Source: Liolophura sinensis (Eukaryota > Mollusca > Polyplacophora > Chitonida > Chitonidae). From it: a DNA stretch of 64,000 nucleotides. The notes beneath the pieces were generated by a model. That model did not search any database, was not told where the DNA came from, and saw nothing but the letters and a program-made list of their open reading frames with translations. Within the stretch, counting starts at the first letter, position 1; every line of letters starts with the position of its first letter. Below are positions 1-12,253 of the stretch, piece by piece. Position numbers and translations under genes: made by a program. The stretch spans positions 4,389,703-4,453,702 of the forward strand of contig NC_088301.1 of assembly GCF_032854445.1 (NCBI RefSeq). Direction: 5' to 3'.

Positions 1-1194
1 AAGGAACTTTCATGACATGTCCAGTACCCAGACAAAACCTACCTTCTGAAGAAACAACCTTAACATGTTCAGTATCCAGGCACAACATACCTTCTGAAGG
101 AACATCCATGACATGCTCAGTACCCAGACACGGCCTACCTTCTGGAGGAACATACGTTACATGTTCAGTATCCAGACACAACATACCTTCTGAAGGAACA
201 TCCATGACATGCTCAGTACCCAGACACAACATACTTTCTGAAGGAACAGCCTTAACATGTTCAGTATCCAGACACAACATACCTTCTAAAGAAACATCCA
301 TGACACGTTCAGTACCCAGACACAACATACCTTCTGAAGGAACATCCATGACGTGTTCAGTACCCAGGCAAAACATACCTTCTGAAGGAACAGTCGTCAT
401 ATGTTCAGTACCCAGACACAAGATACCTTCTGAGGGAACAGTCGTCACATGTTCAGTACCCAGACTCAACATACCTTCTGAAGGAACAGTTGTCACATGT
501 TCAATACCTAGACACAACGTGCCTTCTGGAGGGACATCCGTGACATGTTCAGTAACCAAACACAACATATTTTCTGAAGGAAAATCCGTGACATGTTCAG
601 TGCCCAGACATCACCTACCTTCTGGAGGAACATCCGTGACATGTTCAATACCCAGACATCACCTACCTTCTGGAGGAACATTCATGACATGTTCAGTGCC
701 CAGACACAACGTACCTTCTAGAGGAACATCCGTGACATGTTAAATACCCAGACATCACCTACCTTCTGGAGGAACATCCGTGACATGTTCAATACCCAGA
801 CATCACCTACCTTCTGGAGGAACATTCATGACATGCTCAGTGCCCAGACACAACGTACCTTCTGGAGGAACATTCATGACATGTTAAATACCCAGATATC
901 ACCTACCTCCTGGAGGAACATCCGTGACATGTTCAATACCCAGACATCACCTACCTTCTAGAGGAACATCCGTGACATGTTCAGTGCCCAGACACAACGT
1001 ACCTTCTGGAGGAACATCTATGACATGTTAAATACCCAGACATCACCTACCTTCTGGAGGAACATCCGTGACATGTTCAATACCCAGACAGCACCTACCT
1101 TCTGGAGGAACTTCCGTGACACGTTCAATACCCAGACTGCACCTACCTTCTGGAGGAACATCCGTGACATGTTCAATACCCATGGAGCGTTACC
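1..1194 (-). repeat. 48-bp minisatellite copied from lipase exon 2 donor
   Basis: About 24 head-to-tail units of 48 bp. Read on the minus strand, each unit carries the last 13 or so codons of lipase exon 2 (VLNMSRMFLQK), then a donor-like AAG|GTAGGT, GTATGT or GTACGT and a few intronic bases. The last unit on the right is the authentic exon end at 1147. The period is a multiple of three and stops are rare, so open frames appear on both strands; these are not independent genes. The array runs off the left edge of the window. Confidence 0.9.
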
Positions 1195-2014
1195 ACGACT
1201 CACGTAGCCATGGATGAGAAACTTGATATCTTTTTCCGCGTCAAAGTCTGCGGTGGTGACCGTGTCCGGATCGTTCTCGTTAAGAACCTTTCCGGTTTCC
1301 GGGTCGTTCCGGGTGTACAGTTTAAAGTTGACGTTAACACTTTCCGGAGATTGCGGCAAATATTTCCAGGCGTTGTCAAATGGAGAAGATGTGTCAAAGC
1401 AGCCTAAATTGTCATAGCACACGTTGTTTTTCCCTGAGAACAGAGCTGTCGAAAAAGTCACATAAAAAGTAAAAAACAACTGCAGTTTATTTGAATCTTT
1501 ATGAAACTTGAAAAATTACATGACTCGAGGGCAATTTCAAATCGAACACAGAAGAATGGCCATGTGCTTTTGCTTGTTCCGCGTATGATCCGTATTGATG
1601 CATTCTTTAAACTGCCGTATGAATCCTCATTAGATGTTTAGAATTCTCAAACCTTTTTTATAATAGGGTTAGTCTTAAATGTGGAATATGATGTTGCAGT
1701 TTATTTTCATTTTCAGTGAAGGTTTCTATGCCCTGAGGGTTCTCTTGTTATGTTTACTTCTCTTAATCATGACTCTGCCTCTTAGAGCTTTTGACGTGTT
1801 GTAAGGTTGCAAGGTGTGGCTATGTAAGCTTCAGCGTGTTTGCGTTTTACTCAAGACCTGAACATGAACTTTTGCGACCAAAACTTAGAAACCTGAGTAC
1901 ACTAGTATGAAAAACAAATATATAAACATGTCCGTTATGTTATTTACACTTACCATAAATTAATCCTACATTCAGAAAAGTGGCAGTGAAATACACTGCT
2001 GTGGAGAGCGCCAT
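1147..2014 (-). CDS. pancreatic-lipase-family secreted lipase, 5' two exons (partial)
   Basis: Exon 1 is 1954-2014 and encodes a hydrophobic signal peptide (MALSTAVYFTATFLNVGLIY); it ends in G|GTAAGT. Exon 2 is 1147-1445, preceded by CGACAG. Across the phase-1 junction the reading continues into a mature N-terminus with VCYDNLGCF, LPQSPESVNVNFKLYT and FLIHGYVSRGNAPW. These match the start of pancreatic lipases and lipase-related proteins (VCYDRLGCF..., FIIHGF...NWL). The family hydrolyses triglyceride or phospholipid esters outside the cell, for example in the gut. The catalytic Ser-Asp-His residues would lie in exons left of the window. Start choice rests on the signal peptide. An upstream GT at 1205 (TAC|GTGAGT) could be an alternative donor, but homology continues past it to MFLQK, so I end exon 2 at 1147. 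Family certain; specific lipase type not resolvable. Confidence 0.85.
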
Positions 2015-2859
2015 TGCAACAGTTTTGCTAACAAGACAACTTTTCACTTATACCAACCTTAGCGCATGGTATTTCACACGCACTTGTGTTTATCAACCGA
2101 AAGAATTCGCACGGTACCAGGCATCTGGTAAAATCCCAGGGAAAAGTAGACCGAGAAGGTATACATTTGATATCATTATGATATTGTTATATAAGCTAGG
2201 TATCTTCGGGCCATGCGAGTATAGCTTATTATGCATCGAGTTTGCACCGGGTCAGTAGCATGTATCAAATTACATGTTATTGACCGATCGACGATTTCTA
2301 ATAAAGAATCGCAGCCTTTCACCTTTATGTTCGTGTGTATACGAGCTCGGTGTTGTGCAAATGTCTACGTGGGCGAAGCAGTCGTTGTGCCCATGGTAGT
2401 TAGGTGATTTTTTCAGGTTCCTTTTAAAGAAATATGGTCACAAGTCTTCAAACCTGACTTATATATCGCTGTGCTGGCTAAAAAAATATTTGACAGAGAG
2501 TATGGCTTTCGCACAGCTTACTCACTGAAAACTTCCAAGTCTGAGAAGCGACATTCTTTCAAGTATGTATGGAATCCATTCAAATTTTTAAATTAGATCA
2601 CCAATGTGCGTTTGAGCCTTTTCTTCGAGTCAAGCAACCGATATGGAACGATGTTATGGATTTGTATCGCTATCTGTACCCATAGGTTTTTGTGGCTATG
2701 GGTTGCATACCAGACTAGCGGGTGTTGTCAGTAAACAGCAATTTATAGATTGGTTGTTCGGGCTGTGTCTGGGTGGGACATCCTCTGTGTTGTTTTCGTC
2801 ATGGCGTCCCAGTGAGGCACAGTCCAATCACGAATAAACATCGGCATTTGTGTTAACAG
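2015..2859. other. lipase 5' flank, no gene recognised
   Basis: Upstream side of the minus-strand lipase. A TTATATAA at 2187-2194 could be read as a TATA-like element on either strand but lies about 175 bp from the ATG, so it is weak evidence. Short open frames here match nothing I recognise. Confidence 0.3.
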
Positions 2860-3460
2860 AGAATACGTCAGAGACATGAAATAACTTAGACGGCAGTTCA
2901 CAGTTAGCGGTTAGCTATTCAACCGGGACAAGTCATTATTTCTATAAATTATGTATTGGGCTATATTTCCATTATTACTGCACCTACTGACATCATACTT
3001 GGTATATTAATGACGCTTAACGCGGGCTATCACATGATGTCAAAAATTGCGGATTCTGACGGCAGGGGAGCTTCTGTGAATAGCAGTCTTAATAGCAGTC
3101 TGGCCCATATCTCCATAAATACTGCACCTACAGACATCATACTCAGTACATTAATGACGCTTAAAGCGGGCTATCACGTGATACATATAATTCCCGAGGT
3201 ACCAAGTATGGTGTCTGTAGGTGCAGTATTAATGGAGTTATGGTCCAGATTGTTATTCACAGAAGCGCCCCCTGCCGTCAGAATCGGGAATTTTTGACAT
3301 CACGTGATAGCCCGTATTACGCGTCAGTAATGTACCATGATGTCAGTAGGTGCAGTAATAATGGAGATATAGCCCTATACATAATTTATAGGAAATAAAG
3401 TCTTGTTCCCGTTGAATAGCTAACTGATAACTGCGAAGCGCAGTCTATGTTATTTCACGT
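2860..3460. mobile_element. foldback / long-inverted-repeat element
   Basis: Two arms of roughly 220 bp, about 2870-3105 and 3255-3460, are inverted copies of each other with only scattered differences. Both contain TATAAATTATGTAT, CATTATTACTGCACCTACTG and GAAGC(T/G)CCCCTGCCGTC in mirror orientation. The centre holds a second, smaller inverted pair (about 3110-3190 against 3195-3250) of the same family, so the core motif CTGCACCTAC(T/A)GACATCAT occurs four times, two in each direction. No transposase frame is present. This fits a non-autonomous foldback or MITE-type DNA element; superfamily not assigned. Confidence 0.75.
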
Positions 3461-4479
3461 CATACATTAACCATAAGTGGAGCAAATATTCCCAGCCGCT
3501 TGCTAATTATCCTAGTTTTAATGAATATCAAACTGGGAACTAGAAGCTAGCTTAATTGCCGGGAACAGGGAACTGTCTGATAACTTCACAGGTATAGGAT
3601 GCTTGTAGCTCACACCCGTCAACTCTCTGCCCGGTTCCATCCCATGACAATGCTGAACACTGTGATACAAGTAAAATATTCTTGAATACGACGTAAATCA
3701 CCAGTCAAATAAATTAATTCATATCGATGTTACATATAATAGAAGATTGAATATGCAGAATTTGCTGGGCACTCTACCAAGGAAGAACTGGCTAACTTTT
3801 CTTTGAAGGAAAAGAAACCTATAAAGTTATATAATTATTTCTAGAATATTTCCATGTCTAAAATAAGGTGCAGACCCCAAGTTGTTGAGTGCTATGGAAG
3901 CAGTACTTGTGCTAGTGGATATTCGCTGATGAGCTGGAACTACGTGATGACCTGGAAGTGACAAAAAGGTTATAGGGCCGAATACGCAAAAGAAGAACTT
4001 CGCATGGAAGGCTGATTATTTCAGAATCAGAATGTTTTCTTTTCTTTTTTTACGCTTTCTTCTTCAAATAACCAGTAACTGTAATCAAATAATTACTTTG
4101 GGTAATAGCTGGATTTAAACATACATTTGAAGTGCTAACTGCGTGTGAAATAATATTTTTAGAAAGCGGCCCGTGACACACTGACATTCAGGCTGGCCTT
4201 TTTAGTTCAAACATCGTCTTGTTTATTTGTGTATTGGAAACTCGAGACTATTGGGATCGTAAAACTGAGATAAACATATGGATATATATTCGTGATGTTA
4301 TTTTACCTTTACCTCATGAAAGAATTGTGTGTTGTTGTTTTTTCTTTGAAGACCAGGCCAATGTATCTAAATTGATCAGGGCAACAAAACGGACCAGGGG
4401 AGACAACTCCTTCGGGCTACCACAATTTCTGGAGAAATGGCAATTTTCCACATATGGAAGCCGGATTCGGCCGTTCTTG
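3461..4479. other. intergenic, no gene recognised
   Basis: Only a SINE 3' remnant is recognisable at about 3670-3722 (AAAATATTCTTGAATACGAC followed by CAGTCAAATAAATTAATT). The 89-codon open frame at 4219-4488 has no family I recognise. Confidence 0.35.
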
Positions 4480-4775
4480 TTTCGTTAGTTTCGACACTTC
4501 AAATGTTAGGTCGAAAAGCCAAAAACGCGAAGGGCGATATTTTAAAACCCGAAGGTACCAGACGAAAACCCAAAAGCACAAAGCGAAAACCCTAAAGTGT
4601 AAAGCTACATGTATGCCAACTTGACCCTATCAGGTTTTCACCTTACGTTTTGCAAGCTGTCGACTCACACCTTCGAGTTTTCAACCTTTGCGCTTTCAAT
4701 ATTCGCCTTTTTTGCGTTTTAAGGTTTCCGACATTCGCTTTTCATGTTTTCGACCTTATATTTGGAAGGTTGGAA
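4480..4775. repeat. imperfect inverted repeat rich in GCGAAAACC motifs
   Basis: The left half (4500-4610) is a run of related words such as GTCGAAAAGCC, AAAACGCGAAGG, GACGAAAACCC and GCGAAAACCC. The right half (4630-4765) has their complements: GGTTTTCACC, CGAGTTTTCAACC, CGTTTTAAGG, ATGTTTTCGACC. The strand could fold into a long imperfect hairpin. Probably an old non-autonomous element; family unknown. Confidence 0.45.
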
Positions 4776-5972
<1,197 letters not shown>

Positions 5973-5974
<2 letters not shown>

Positions 5975-8900
5975 CACCTTCTTAACTTTCTACATTCTGT
6001 TTTATTTCAACTGCAGTTTCAAACTTCATGTTATTTTCAAAGAATATGAATATGAATGTCCACAGAGGTCTTTATATAGGATATGTCTTACCAGTAACCA
6101 AGGAACATGTTACGTAAATGTCAAAACAGGCAGTGGGTTAGTTACATGGCATAATACATGGATAAATTGTTGCTGGGAACAAGGTCGTACATGCATAAAG
6201 CTGTTAAGTAGTGAACAATAGATTAATCAGTACCTAAAAGTGTCTATCCACAGGGCGACTAGTGACGATGCGTTTTTATTAGCATCGAACGGATGGCCCA
6301 GCGGATAATCTGTGACAAAATATTTGTACATTTACAATGGGTAAAAAAAATGAACTGGTTTGACAAAATTAATCCACATAAATTATACAAGAATGTGGTA
6401 CATCATGATATTATGAGATACGATATTAGTTTATATTATTTATATCATTATATATTATTTTTTGGCTAGGGTTATATTTCTGGGTGGAAACTGAGGGGTC
6501 AAAGCAGGGCGTAAAGCTGTCGAGAAACAGCAGTTTCTGGATTCGAACTCTCGGTCTCATTCGTTACCATGTCATCTGATGCACGTGCGACACCTTGCAT
6601 GCTAGCTAGGGCCTCGTACATTCTCATTCACGGCACGTTCATAATCTACGCTTTTTTGATCTTTCACACTTTCGGCAATGTTTGATTTGTAGGATAATGT
6701 GGATGTCATGATATGCAACATTTAGATTTTGTATTAATTTGAACATGTTGAAGCCTAATGTAATACGATCAACTTCGTTATGATTACTAAAGGCCGACTC
6801 CACACAGCCAGTTTTGAGAGTTTTTCAATTTAGGTAGGAGGTAAAATTGGAATACTGTGCACTTGTTTCTGCATGCGTTTTACGAATTCAATACTTTAAC
6901 ATCGAGAGAGAAAAAGTAACTGATGAAGTTGTCCAAATTTAATTCCAAATGTTTACTTCAATCAAAAATTGCTGTGTAGAATCCGCACAAGAGCCGGGGG
7001 AAAATAATAAACAAACGGTTCCGCCACACTCAACCCACTCAAGAATGATTCGAGTTTCAGAAAAAGAGAAAATTTAGTTTAATTAATTTACCAAAGTTTG
7101 ACATTTTTTGCTACATCTAAGAAAAATAACAGTGTCTCTGGGAGTCATATTTATATGTCAGTGTTGCAGATGCAAAATAAAGACTTGCTTTGATGCAAGC
7201 TGTAAAGTGAACTCGTGTATGTAACAACAAAGTGAGGAGTGTCCTATCTATAGGCTGTACAAGAATTCACGTCACGAGATCGCGTGCGTAAAACTGACCC
7301 ACATATCCGTTTGCAGAGATTATGTGACATTACTACATGGACAAAGTAACTCAGATTGTCCGATACTGCCCTAGTTGTCTAACCTGTGTACTACTATATA
7401 CTTTATACATATAATAATCATTCCCCACCATCAGATGTGTGCGTGTTTCATTTTTGGGGTTTTGGTTTTTGTAGTTCGATAGGCTTATTTTAAAAACATT
7501 TTGAGAGTCAGTTTATTTGAATGTTTAAGAAGCAAAATGGTTTTTTTTTGAGTGTTTGTTGACAGTATGGGAATCGTTTCCAAATCAAGCACAAATGTTC
7601 CGTTAGTCTCTTGATGCAAAATGGCGGCTATTTTAGGATGAGTCTGTTGGCGTATTTCGTAAAATCCCGTTATTCCCAGATGTGTACGATTATCAGGCTA
7701 TTTACTCTCCCTGATACATATAATAGACTGAATGAAGTCCACCTCAAGACTATACTTTGTTCCGGACAATGTCACCCGAGCACCTGTTTTTTGGGGAGTG
7801 TTTATCAAGTGTGAAGATAACCAAAAAGACCAAGCCCTTCATGACTTAGCCAAAGATAGCTGTCAGCAGGCCTACTACATATCGTATCTATAAGTGGAAT
7901 ACACAAACCAGACATCACGTATAGCTTGATCGATTCTTTGATTGGGTTTATCATAGTTTCTTGATTTTGTTGATGAGATCAACAGGTCATATACTTTATA
8001 TATGTACAGACTGGTTGGTCAGATGGTGGTTGTTGACATCCAACATTAGCAATTTCGTCAGTGATTTGCCAAAGGTCTGTGGTTTACCTACACCCATAAT
8101 TCGTCAGAAGAGTTTACCAAAGGGTTACACCCACGTTTCCTCCGAGGAAAACTGACAGCGTCGTTTCTTGAGTATGGCGTTAAATGAACAAAATTCTACC
8201 CGGACCCAATCCTTTTGGTAATCTAAAATCTTTAACTGATACATGCTGAACTGTTGTACGTCTATTGAATAAATAAATCTACTTTCTCATCGCTCCATTC
8301 GACAACGTTATCAGCAGTTCAAGTGAAACACTTCATCACCTGCTATAAGACGTTATACATTTGAAGGAATACTTCTTGACGCTATATATTCTTGAGTACG
8401 GCACCAATCATATAAAAAAAATTAAAAAATCTTGACGCTATAACTTTTCGGATAACCTAATACGGTCACTGTAAATGTGTTATGGTACATGGGCTGTACA
8501 ACAAAAACATCTCTGCACTAAACTCCGCGCTAAACTTTGTGTCGTGTAATGCGCAGCTGATAAAGGCCCTGTGTAAACATCACACTCGTGTAGTACGCGT
8601 GCGCAAAACGTAACGTCTGGGTAATAGTACGTAGGCGCTATAAGTGACGTGTGTGTATTACGTCTTATACGCACGTAAATAATCACGTGCGCCCTGGGTG
8701 TTCATCACAATACAATTACCATGAACATGTATTTTATATCAGACTGTTGCACGTATACTGTACATATAAATGCATCATGATTCGCATTAACTGTGTATAT
8801 AAGTCACAGAGAAACCAACCAAATAAGGCCGTTGAAACAGACGCTGAAACGCCTCCTTGACATAGTTATGGAAGCCTGTTAAGGCCGTCATCTTACAATG

Positions 8901-9040
8901 GAACAGTTGTACAATGATATCCGTAATCGGCTTCCATACTTTGCACATCGAGAACACAATGTAAACATTAGACTTTTCCTTGCCACAGCGCATTGACTGT
9001 GATCAGTGCAGGTCAGAGTTGAATACAGCTCTGACAGATT
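5973..9040. other. intergenic, tRNA-SINE remnants only
   Basis: No gene recognised. On the minus strand around 6520-6620 there is a tRNA-like B box (GAGAGTTCGAATCCAG), consistent with a SINE head. Around 7961-8190 the words TTTCCTCCGAGGAAAACTGA and CTTGAGTATGGCGTTAAATG resemble a decayed SINE 3' part. Confidence 0.4.
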
Positions 9041-10845
9041 GGGCTATCACCCCAGAGCCTCTCACCAATGCAGTTGCTGTGAGTTCAAGTCCATCTCATG
9101 CTGGCGTACGTGGGAAGGTCCTCCAGCAACATGTGAATCGTGGGTTTCCCCCGGGCTCTGTCCCGTTTCCCCCTGACAGCCGTAGTATAAGTGAAACATT
9201 CTTCAGTACCTGATAGTCCAGCTCGTATACTGCCATCCTCTCCTGCAACATGTGAATGGTCGTGGGTTTCCCCCTGGCAGCCGTAGTATAAGTGAAACAT
9301 TCTTCAGTACCTGATAGTCCAGCTCGTATACTGCCATCCTCTCCTGCAACATGTGAATGGTCGTGGGTTTCCCCCTGGCTCTGTCCTGTTTCCTCCTGGC
9401 AGCCGTAGTATAAGTGAAACATTCTTCAGTACCTGATAGTCCAGCTCATATACTGCCATCCTCTCCTGCAACATGTGAATGGTCGTGGGTTTCCCCCTGG
9501 CTCTGTCCCGTTTCTTCCTGGCAGCCGTAGTATAAGTGAAACATTCTTCAGTACCTGATAGTCCAGCTCATATACTGCCATCCTCTCCTGCAACATGTGA
9601 ATGGTCGTGGGTTTCCCCCTGGCTCTGTCCCGTTTCCCCCTGGCAGCCGTAGTATAAGTGAAACATTCTTCAGTACCTGATAGTCCAGCTCATATACTGC
9701 CATCCTCTCTTGCAACATGTGAATGGTCGTGGGTTTCCCCCTGGCTCTGTCCCGTTTCCCCCTGGCAGCCGTAGTATAAGTGAAACATTCTTCAGTACCT
9801 GATAGTCCAGCTCATATACTGCCATCCTCTCCTGCAACATGTGAATGGTCGAGGGTTTCTCCCGGGCTCTGTCCTGTTTCCCCCTGGCAGCCGTAGTATA
9901 AGAGAAACATTCTTCAGTACCTGATAGTCCAGCTCATATACTGCCATCCTCTCCTGCAACATGTGAATGGTCGAGGGTTTCTCCCGGGCCCTGTCCCGTT
10001 TCCCCCTGGCAGCCGTAGTATAAGTGAAACATTCTTCAGTACCTGATAGTCCAGCTCATATACTGCCATCCTCTCCTGCAACATGTGAATGGTCGAGGGT
10101 TTCTCCCGGGCTCTGTCCTGTTTCCTCCTGGCAGCCGTAGTATAAGTGAAACATTCTTCAGTACCTGATAGTCCAGCTCGTATACTGCCATCCTCTCCTG
10201 CAACATGTGAATGGTCGTGGGTTTCCCCCTGGCTCTGTCCTGTTTCCTCCTGGCAGCCGTAGTATAAGTGAAACATTCTTCAGTACCTGATAGTCCAGCT
10301 CATATACTGCCATCCTCTCCTGCAACATGTGAATGGTCGTGGGTTTCCCCCTGGCTCTGTCCCGTTTCCTCCTGGCAGCCGTAGTATAAGTGAAACATTC
10401 TTCAGTACCTGATAGTCCAGCTCATATACTGCCATCCTCTCCTGCAACATGTGAATGGTCGAGGGTTTCTCCCGGGCTCTGTCCTGTTTCCTCCTGGCAG
10501 CCGTAGTATAAGTGAAACATTCTTCAGTACCTGATAGTCCAGCTCGTATACTGCCATCCTCTCTTGCAACATGTGAATGGTCGAGGGTTTCTCCCGGGCT
10601 CTGTCCTGTTTCCTCCTGGCAGCCGTAGTATAAGTGAAACATTCTTGAGTACCTGATAGTCCAGCTCATATACTGCCATCCTCTCCTGCAACATGTGAAT
10701 GGTCGAGGGTTTCTCCCGGGCTCTGTCCTGTTTCCTCCTGGCAGCCGTAGTATAAGTGAAACATTCTTCAGTACCTGATAGTCCAGCTCATATACTGCCA
10801 TCCTGTCAAATACTCCTCCCACCAATCAAATAAATAAATAAATTG
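9041..10845 (+). mobile_element. tRNA-derived SINE with internally expanded body
   Basis: The left part (9041-9215) carries the common SINE sequence of this window in order: CCAGAGCCTCTCACCAATGC, a B-box-like GTGAGTTCAAGTCC, CGTACGTGGGAAGGTC, the central GTGGGTTTCCCCCGGGCTCT, then GTATAAGTGAAACATTCTTC. The right end (10820-10845) is the normal SINE tail ACCAATCAAATAAATAAATA. Between them the body is repeated in tandem rather than once. One SINE insertion therefore appears to have expanded internally. Confidence 0.8.
9225..10800 (+). repeat. 122-bp satellite made from SINE body
   Basis: About 13 units with a 122-bp period (unit starts at 9326, 9448 and 9570; the first unit is 101 bp and lacks the CTCTGTCCCG segment). 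Each unit holds the SINE central domain (GTGGGTTTCCCCCTGGCTCT), the 3' segment GTATAAGTGAAACATTCTTC and a linker TACCTGATAGTCCAGCTC. Units differ at few positions, which suggests recent amplification or homogenisation. The minus-strand open frames of up to 181 codons here are repeat artefacts. Confidence 0.9.
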
Positions 10846-11739
10846 AGTACTGATTCGCTGATTTTGTCAGATACCTGCATGACGAGACCGTTAATGGTTT
10901 ACTTCGGGGACTGTATGCGGTTTCCTCTAGGCACAAACCTCAACTTAGTCGTATTATAGAGTACAGGCCTACGGTGTTAAGCAACAAATAATGTAATACA
11001 TGAATAATTATTTCCTTTGATTATGTTACCCCCTACATACGACCTTTAATAGCATGGATCACAGTGTAAAACCAAGGAGGAACTATGGCAAAATTTAATG
11101 TCCAGAAGATTTAGCTTTAATCCAACTGTGTCGGGCTATACGTGATGATAGAACTGTATAACTAAGCCTGTTAAACAAAACAATGACGCCATTCTGATAA
11201 CGGATATCTGGACATTCTAATTAACCCGTGAGTAAGGCCATGCGCGTGATTTCTACTCTATCACATTTGATTCTGAATATTTATACACAATTCACGGTCG
11301 TTTAAATCACCGATTACTTAACAGGACGACTTGAACCCGATTTACTGGCAAAATAGGCACACACAAAGGCCTTATACATGTTGTACACTCTACAGTGTGT
11401 CTTTGGGCACATTCCAATCCATCTATGCACAGGCCTACATGTACATTTGCTAATGAACAGCACTGATTATAGAGTAGTTTCATTATAACCCCATGTAGTG
11501 ATAGCGGATTTTTGGAAAGTGTAGCATGTGATTCCAGATTCCGTTAAACCCCAAGCACTCACTCACTCATTCCAGATAAGTATCAAGTGACGTGAGTTTT
11601 ATTTGAAATAATTGGACCCTACATTGAGCGATCGTGTAACGTCAGCTTATGCGGCTGCAACAGATCTCTGAGCACGGTGACCTCGACATACAAAAACCAG
11701 CAGAGCCATCGTGACATTGCAAGCGCAAAGTATAAAATT
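10846..11739. other. upstream flank of metallothionein gene
   Basis: No gene. A remnant of a second SINE family ends at about 11541-11568 (CCCCAAGCACTCACTCACTC). A TATAAAA lies at 11731, just before the first metal-response core; its role is unclear. Confidence 0.4.
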
Positions 11740-11749
11740 TGCACACGGC
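11740..11749 (+). promoter_or_regulatory. metal response element 1
   Basis: TGCACACGGC matches the MRE core TGCRCNC bound by the zinc-finger factor MTF-1 in animals, with the usual GGC extension. It lies about 415 bp upstream of the metallothionein TATA box. Confidence 0.7.
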
Positions 11750-11772
11750 TCTGAACTGATATCGGAATCTTT

Positions 11773-11784
11773 TGCACACGGCCC
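11773..11784 (+). promoter_or_regulatory. metal response element 2
   Basis: TTTTGCACACGGCCCG is a near-perfect extended MRE (core TGCACAC followed by GGCCC). It lies 33 bp after the first copy, which suggests a paired site. Confidence 0.75.
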
Positions 11785-11888
11785 GATAACCAGGACAATT
11801 AAGTCACTCAATCTGGTCATTTCTAGACCTTATGAGTAAAGTTCGGGCTGACAAACCGGAATTGAAATTAGGTCTCTAAGGTTTGTAT

Positions 11889-11898
11889 TGCACACGGC
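11889..11898 (+). promoter_or_regulatory. metal response element 3
   Basis: TGCACACGGC, in the same orientation and with the same GGC extension as the other copies upstream of the metallothionein gene. Confidence 0.7.
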
Positions 11899-12127
11899 AC
11901 AGAGAATAAATATGTCAAAAAAAGAGAAAGGCTCTGTGATTTATGATTATTAAAATCTTCCTCTCAAATGGCGTCATATTACCTATATCGGTAGCCTATA
12001 TACAAAAGTCGGCGTGCTTATACACAAATCATTTTTTGTGGTGCATTTATCTCAACTGTAAACAAATTCCATGTGATTTAGAGCAGACTGCCAATACGGG
12101 CAAGGAACGAGTGTGGGCTTGATTTGT

Positions 12128-12137
12128 TGCACACGGC
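12128..12137 (+). promoter_or_regulatory. metal response element 4 (proximal)
   Basis: TGCACACGGC lies 28 bp upstream of the TATA-like element, the position expected for a proximal MRE. Confidence 0.8.
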
Positions 12138-12155
12138 ACTATGACGTTCTAAGCG

Positions 12156-12164
12156 TATATATAT
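12156..12164 (+). promoter_or_regulatory. TATA box of metallothionein
   Basis: TATATATAT lies 90 bp upstream of the start codon at 12254. Transcription would begin at about 12185-12190, giving a 5' leader of roughly 65 nt. Confidence 0.7.
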
Positions 12165-12253
12165 GTGACACGCCTTCTGCGATGCAAACCGACGTTCTTG
12201 TCAATACCACAGCTTTGACGTGCCTGTGTTCCTGCTCGACATAAAGAGACAAC

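Noticed and set aside
12-743. 243-codon plus-strand open frame
   Set aside because: Reads the 48-bp array antisense to the lipase; periodic 16-residue repeats with no independent gene signals.
1200-1210. Lipase exon 2 ending at TAC|GTGAGT
   Set aside because: A good donor, but homology to lipases (GNAPW...MFLQK against EENW...NLFK) continues past it, so the later donor is preferred; not fully excluded.
9085-10825. Minus-strand frames up to 181 codons
   Set aside because: They lie within the SINE-derived 122-bp array; translated repeats differ in frame between units.
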